DNA of 38,185 bases from Folioceros fuciformis. Its lineage: Eukaryota > Anthocerotophyta > Anthocerotopsida > Anthocerotales. Under the pieces are notes generated by a model that saw only the letters and a program-made list of their open reading frames with translations, did no database searches and had not been told where the DNA came from. This document shows, in pieces, positions 33,668 through 38,185 of this stretch. Numbering within the stretch: position 1 is the stretch's first letter; each line of letters starts with the position of its first letter. The stretch covers positions 370,169 to 408,353 of the forward strand of contig JBNGIO010006320.1 in the NCBI GenBank assembly GCA_049999805.1, written 5' to 3'. Position numbers and translations under genes: made by a program.

Positions 33668-35019
33668 GGCTAGCCTAGGGCTGATGGCTCAACGAGAAGC
33701 GAGGCATGGCTGAGATCCCCGTGAACTCTATGGGATAGCCCACCATATGTATTGCCTGGCATGTCGCATGTACAGAGGAAAGCAGTGATCACCTTAGTCA
33801 GTCGGGAAATATCCCTCTTCTGAACTTCTCCTATTTATGCTGCTGTCCTGGGGAATAATGGGGCTATGCTATGCACATCACAGACGATGTAGGGACTTGA
33901 AAAATCTGACTTCGGTTATGGTGGAGGAATGGCCTGGCCAGTGCCTTACCGAGAATGTTACAGGTATGAGGTTCATCAGTAACTCAACGCATTCTCTTTC
34001 TGCCAATCTATCAAGTCTAAAGAGCCTCCATGTATATGCAGAAGAGCCAGGTGGACGTCAAGGATCTGTGTGGAAGGAACTTGGGTACATCCTCACAACT
34101 GATGCTGGAGTTGTGTTGATACTGTGGCAGCTTTCCGCCTTTGCTTCCTCTGTCCGCTTCTCTTCTCCACAGCTTTCTGTCTAGGAATCCATCTGGGCTA
34201 TTCCGTTTACCCCAACAGTGAACAACCCAAATAAGTGTTGAGGTCTGGACCGAGTACTCTACAAACAGAGCTCCCATTCTCTGGCTGCTTCTGGTGCGGG
34301 TTAACCAAAAACAGTCTGAACCTTCACCTCACTCTGCACAGGCACTCAGTGTACCCTGGAGAACAAAGCAGTCGCCCTGTGTATGGCAGATCGAAATAAA
34401 GCAGTACTTTACCAGAACCGGCAAGTCGCATGCAGGGTTTGTCGCACGAGGCCACGATTGGCAACAGCAGGCGACCAGGTGACTTCCCGTGGTTTGCAAC
34501 AGCATGTGACCAATACGGCTCTTTCGGGTCTTTCGTCTGTGAAGCATGCCCTCCGCACCAGACATGAAGGGGGCTTTTTCTCACGGCTCCTGTTTGTGGA
34601 GCTTAGCCTTCCTTCACAATTGTCTCTCCGTGATGAAGCTTGCCATTTATGTACATAGCAGTGTCTCCACCTAGTATCCCCCATTTCAGAGAAAACGTCG
34701 GACGTAGAGGTGACATCACAAGTGATCCTATAATATTAACCGAAATCTCTTACATATTCAAAACTATCTCCCAGGGACTACCTGGGCAGCAGTTTTTTGT
34801 CAAATTTCGGTTCTTGTTCGTGCGTTGTGTCTTGTGTGTATGGGGACCGGTACTGGCCAAAACCCGCTGCAAACTAAAGACTTCAAACGGGTTGTATTGT
34901 CGCTCCAGGGTGTTCAATCGCGCCTGTCGCAAAACGCCGGGTCCCTCGAGGCTCCCGCGCTGTCGCGAACACAGAGCAGGGTTCAGCGCAAAAATTGCAG
35001 ACGACGCTCAGCGGATACC
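33668..35019. other. MAP kinase 3' region and upstream region of the ATP synthase subunit gene
   Basis: No further coding gene is supported. Frames of up to about 115 codons occur on both strands without domain signals. The frame that runs into the ATP synthase exon from 34825 lacks a supported start and is treated as 5' UTR. The MAPK 3' UTR probably covers the first few hundred bases. Confidence 0.5.
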
Positions 35020-35508
35020 ATGGGTTACTGGGGGAAGCCGATCTGGAAGATCGCCTTTCAAGAGGCCAAGAAGCACTGGTTCTTGATGATAGGATTTTCT
35101 GTCACCGGCGCCATGGTCCTGAAGTTGTCCCTGGGACTCACACGTAAGGGCTCGCTCGTTATGCAACAGCTTCTGAAGGAATTTTTGTCATTTGCATTAC
35201 GTCAAGGAATGATTTAGCCGCGATCGCAAGAACTACACGCTTCAATTAACCTAATGCCGTTCGTGGATTCTTGCCGCATTGTCATTGTGTGAACAGCGTT
35301 GCGTCTTGCTGTCTGCTGAGTGATGTTATCTTCTTTTGCGTTTGCAGCTGAGCAGGCCGAGAATTCAGCCTTCGTGAAACTGCACAGGTTTGGTTTCCAA
35401 ATTATAGTTCCCGTTGTTCTTGTGGCGAATCAGTGTAGTTTTGGTAATGGATGTAGAAAAAAATTCTGATACAATTAGCATAATATGACCAGGAGTGATC
35501 ACCACTGA
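35020..35508 (+). CDS. Mitochondrial ATP synthase 6 kDa subunit (plant-specific F0 component)
   Basis: Exon 1 (35020-35143) and exon 2 (35348-35387) are joined over a 204-bp GT-AG intron. A proposed third exon (35493-35508) gives 59 residues, close to the 55 of the seed-plant family. The match is through the block KKHWFLMIGFSVTGAM...LKLSLGLTPEQAENSAFV, which mirrors the family pattern of a Trp-containing basic N-terminus, one membrane segment (about 21-37) with GFxVTG, then GLTxEDAxNSxFVxxHR. It is a small single-pass inner-membrane subunit of the F0 sector in plant mitochondria. The third exon is uncertain: reading on from exon 2 without splicing would instead end at a TGA at 35467-35469 (81 residues). 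Confidence 0.8.
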
Positions 35509-36300
35509 AGCCAATCACATCAGGATGAACACGGAGTCTCATGGAGGATCTTCGGCGCAAACCAGGGAGCGTGGGACAGCGGAGAATCTTACACGACAGA
35601 GGGTGATCTTGGCCTACTGGCAGGGGATAACAAGGAGAGACCTGCTTTGTAGGGGATAACCAGGGGAGGTCTGCTGGCAGGAGAGAACAAGGAGAGGCCT
35701 GCTAAGAGCGGGCGGCCTTTTTGACGATAGTTGAGGACACTGAGGACACAGGCGTAGGCATTGAACTGGCATTTGTATCTCTAAAGTCTTCCAAGCTTTC
35801 TGAACCGGGTGAAGCATTGATCAAGCTGATGGAACGTGTTCTGCTTCGTTTGTCACCACCGGCGTCCCATGACGAGAACTTGGTCGTGGGAATCGTCGAA
35901 ACACCAACCTCCATCTTCGATACCTGTATTCGCAGGACAGCAGCAGCCATTAGCCAGATTCCTTGAATCAAAGTCCCTTTGGCCTAGTTCGACTCAGCAC
36001 TCACCTCGGACCTTCGTTCTTGAACTGCGTTAGCCATTCAGCAAATACCGCGGCCGAACAAGTTAGGGTTTAAGGCTGCCTAGTCGTTAAACAGCCAGGT
36101 TTAGGGTGGTTTAGGGTTCCTGCGGTCGTTGTAAGTGCGCGAGAAAATAGAAAAATCTGTACATATACAAAATTTACATAAAATAAAAACAAATTCTGGA
36201 CATACGCACCTAGTTAGGGTTCAGCTACATCTCGTTAGGGCTTTGTTTTAGTTTGTTAAGGCTTCTTGTCAGCCCATCAAACATATTCATTCACCTATGA
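35509..36300. other. Intergenic with a short tandem repeat and an unsupported frame
   Basis: The 3' flank of the ATP synthase gene. A plus-strand frame of 81 codons at 35721-35966 has no recognised domain. From about 36060 several AGTTAGGGTT/TTAGGGTT-like motifs occur singly in AT-rich sequence. Confidence 0.45.
35610..35705. repeat. About 33-bp tandem repeat, 3 copies
   Basis: Three diverged units share GGGGATAAC(A/C)AGG, GAG(A/G)(C/T)CTGCT and a spacer, ending before GCGGGCGGCC. Confidence 0.75.
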
Positions 36301-36789
36301 CAAAGACTAGGACCTAAAGGCTAGGCATCGCGAAGGGCAAGAGGTTGGGTTCAACAAGGATAAGGAAGTGAAGGCTAGGCCTCAGGCTAGACTAGACATA
36401 AGTAGCACAAGAGGCTAGGTTAGGACAAAGGGAGATGCTTGTGGAAGAGTTATGCAAGTCAAGTTACTGTTTGGCAACAATTAGCATATGTGATTAGTTA
36501 GCATAGGTGATTAGTGAGGATGCCAAAAAACATGGTGTGCTAGCTTTCTATGGTGGATGTGCCCAACCAAACTTTTCCGTGTATGTCCACCTTGGATGAG
36601 AAGCAAGACCTCTAGAAACCTATTTGGGTATATCCAACCTAACTTCTACTATATTCACATCTAGGTAAGAAGAAAGGCTTGCTTGTACATCCTTAAGATA
36701 ACATGGCCATCCATTCTGCCATAACTAACTTGCATTTGAAGGTATACAACATGTAGTAAGACTTGTCCTTGTTGCAAATAGTACCTCGT

Positions 36790-37650
36790 GTCTTAAAGCC
36801 TCTTCAATCTTCTAAGACACCTATGTGTTTGAACCTGTAACCTGAAGGCTCTCTGACTTTTAGTACAATAATGTATTCAAACCCATGTTCTAAAGCCTTT
36901 TTAGACCTTCTAAGATGGTTGTGCATTTGAACTTATCTTCTAAAGCTTTTTTGATATTCTAGGATGATTTGTAATGGAACTTGTGTTCAAAAGCTTTTCA
37001 AAAAGCTTTCTACACCTTGTAGGACACATGTATATTTGAACCCGTGTTTGAAACATTTCTAGACCTTCTTGGGCGCCTTTGTTCTCAAGCCTTTTGAACA
37101 AATTAGAATGTCTGTGTATCTGAATTAGTGTTCTAAAGCCTTACCAACCTCCTTCTAGAGGCCTGTGTGTTTGAACCCATGTTCTAAGCCTTTCTAACTT
37201 TTTAGGACATGTGTATGCATATTTGAACTCATGTTCTACTGCTTTTCTAACCTTTTGGAATGGCCTGTGTGTTCTAAAGTCATTATAACCATCTAGGATG
37301 TCTATATGTATATTCAAACTAGTGTTGTAAAACCTTTTTGACCTTCTACGATACTAGTGTGTGTGAACACATGCTCTGACGCCTTTCTACCTTTCTATGA
37401 TGCCTATGAGTTTGTACCCATGTTGAATAACCTTTGGTTATGGCTACGTTTGAATGAACGTTGGATGATCGTCTAGAATGCTTGCATATTTGAAACTGAG
37501 TTGGATTATCTTCTTTGACACTTATGTGTCTGAACACGTGTTGGAGCTATGTTGGATGACCTTCCATACCCTTTGCAATGCCTGGTGGATGATCTTCAAT
37601 AATGCCTTGTGTATTTGTTCAAAGCTATGTTAAATGACCTTCTACAATGC
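36790..37650. repeat. Degenerate satellite-like tandem repeat, about 55-65 bp unit
   Basis: At least a dozen diverged units share the order GTGTxTTTGAAC, CATGTTCTAAAGCC, TTTCTA(A/G)ACC and TTCTAGGATG(C). Unit length varies. No coding potential is seen. Confidence 0.7.
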
Positions 37651-37867
37651 CTAAGTACTTGACCCTAATGCCTAAGTATTTGATCGCATTGGATACCTTC
37701 TATGACCAATGGTGGATGGAAGAGAGATGCCTTTGTTTTGGACTCGATAAGATGCATCATTGGATGCTTCCGACTATGTTTACTGACCCCATGTTGGGGT
37801 CACATGGAAAACCTTAGTAATCCACACCCTAATCCAATCCCAACCTATTGCTTTGAGAGATATATTG

Positions 37868-38185
37868 GGGGTAAGAACTTCTTGGCCCATCCGGGTAAGA
37901 ACTTCTTGGCACATCCGGGTAAGCTTGGCACATCCGGGTAAGAACTGCTTGGCACATCCAGGTAAGAACTTCTTGGCACATCCGGGTAAGAACTGCTTGG
38001 CACATCCAGGTCTTGGCACATCCAGGTCTTGGCACATCCGGGTAAGAACTGCTTGGCACATCCAGGTAAGAACTGCTTGGCACATCCGGGTAAGAACTTC
38101 TTGGCACATCCGGGTAAGAACTTCTTGGCACATCCGGGTAAGAACTTCTTGGCACATCCGGGTAAGAACTTCTTGGCACATCCGG
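37868..38185. repeat. 24-bp minisatellite, about 14 units, running off the window
   Basis: Units share GGTAAGAACTTCTTGG and CACATCC. Eleven are full length. One is 19 bp and two adjacent ones are 16 bp, from internal loss of AAGAACTTC-type sequence. Two sequence variants alternate (AACTTC/AACTGC and CCGGG/CCAGG). The last four units are identical, so the array is still homogeneous at the window edge. The minus strand is open through it with an eight-residue repeat because 24 is divisible by three. Confidence 0.95.

Noticed and set aside
34825-35019. N-terminal extension of the ATP synthase subunit (open frame from 34825)
   Set aside because: The frame opens with no ATG close to it, family members start at the short MxxxxPW-type N-terminus, and the ATG at 35020 gives the expected length.
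37780-38181. 133-codon minus-strand frame with an eight-residue repeat
   Set aside because: It is produced by the 24-bp minisatellite; unit variants with 16 and 19 bp shift the frame elsewhere in the array and no start or domain is supported.

Overview
This is nuclear DNA from a land plant. Five multi-exon genes carry plant-type products: a GT90 glycosyltransferase, two GH1 beta-glucosidases, a TEY-type MAP kinase and the plant-specific 6 kDa subunit of mitochondrial ATP synthase. Introns are uniformly short (about 70-205 bp) with GT-AG borders, apart from one GC-AG intron shared by the two GH1 genes. The rest is mostly decayed Ty1/copia LTR retrotransposons and minisatellites. A short Arabidopsis-type telomere motif (CCCTAAA) occurs at 28.16 kb. 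Compact introns suggest, without proving, a non-seed plant such as a bryophyte or lycophyte. I cannot name the species.

Layout. 1-1085: GC-rich sequence with no recognised gene. 1086-9300: a decayed minus-strand copia element (element A) with two LTRs of about 160 bp, PBS and PPT. It contains a fragment of a second, plus-strand LTR element (about 2915-3650) and a nested plus-strand copia element (element B, 5194-8124) with a perfect 5-bp target-site duplication. 9386-11296: GT90 glycosyltransferase on the minus strand, whose stop codon is only 85 bp from element A. 11.5-13.0 kb: intergenic, with a 41-bp triple repeat and a 100-bp relic of a second GT90 copy. 13684-16575: GH1 gene 1 (13 exons). 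16.6-18.6 kb: AT-rich spacer with two tandem-repeat tracts. 18618 to about 25.7 kb: a near-complete minus-strand copia element (element C) whose 5' LTR runs into a 100-N assembly gap. 25.8-28.3 kb: decayed sequence of unknown origin. 29046-31922: GH1 gene 2, a paralogue of gene 1; the duplicated unit includes about 0.6 kb of 5' flank. 32447-33667: MAP kinase. 35020-35508: ATP synthase 6 kDa subunit. 35.5-38.2 kb: repeat-rich sequence ending in a 24-bp minisatellite that runs off the window.

The five host genes do not form one pathway. They look like a small gene island invaded by retrotransposons, and the GH1 pair is a local segmental duplication later separated by about 12.5 kb holding element C and spacer DNA. 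The GH1 enzymes (secretory pathway) and the GT90 (predicted Golgi) both act on glycans or glycosides, but a functional link is not shown.

I see no convincing new system. The points most worth a second look are sense-strand reading frames between PBS and gag in both copia elements A and C, the perfect fold-back at the broken LTR of element B, and the conserved domain-sized linker and GC-AG intron of the GH1 pair.
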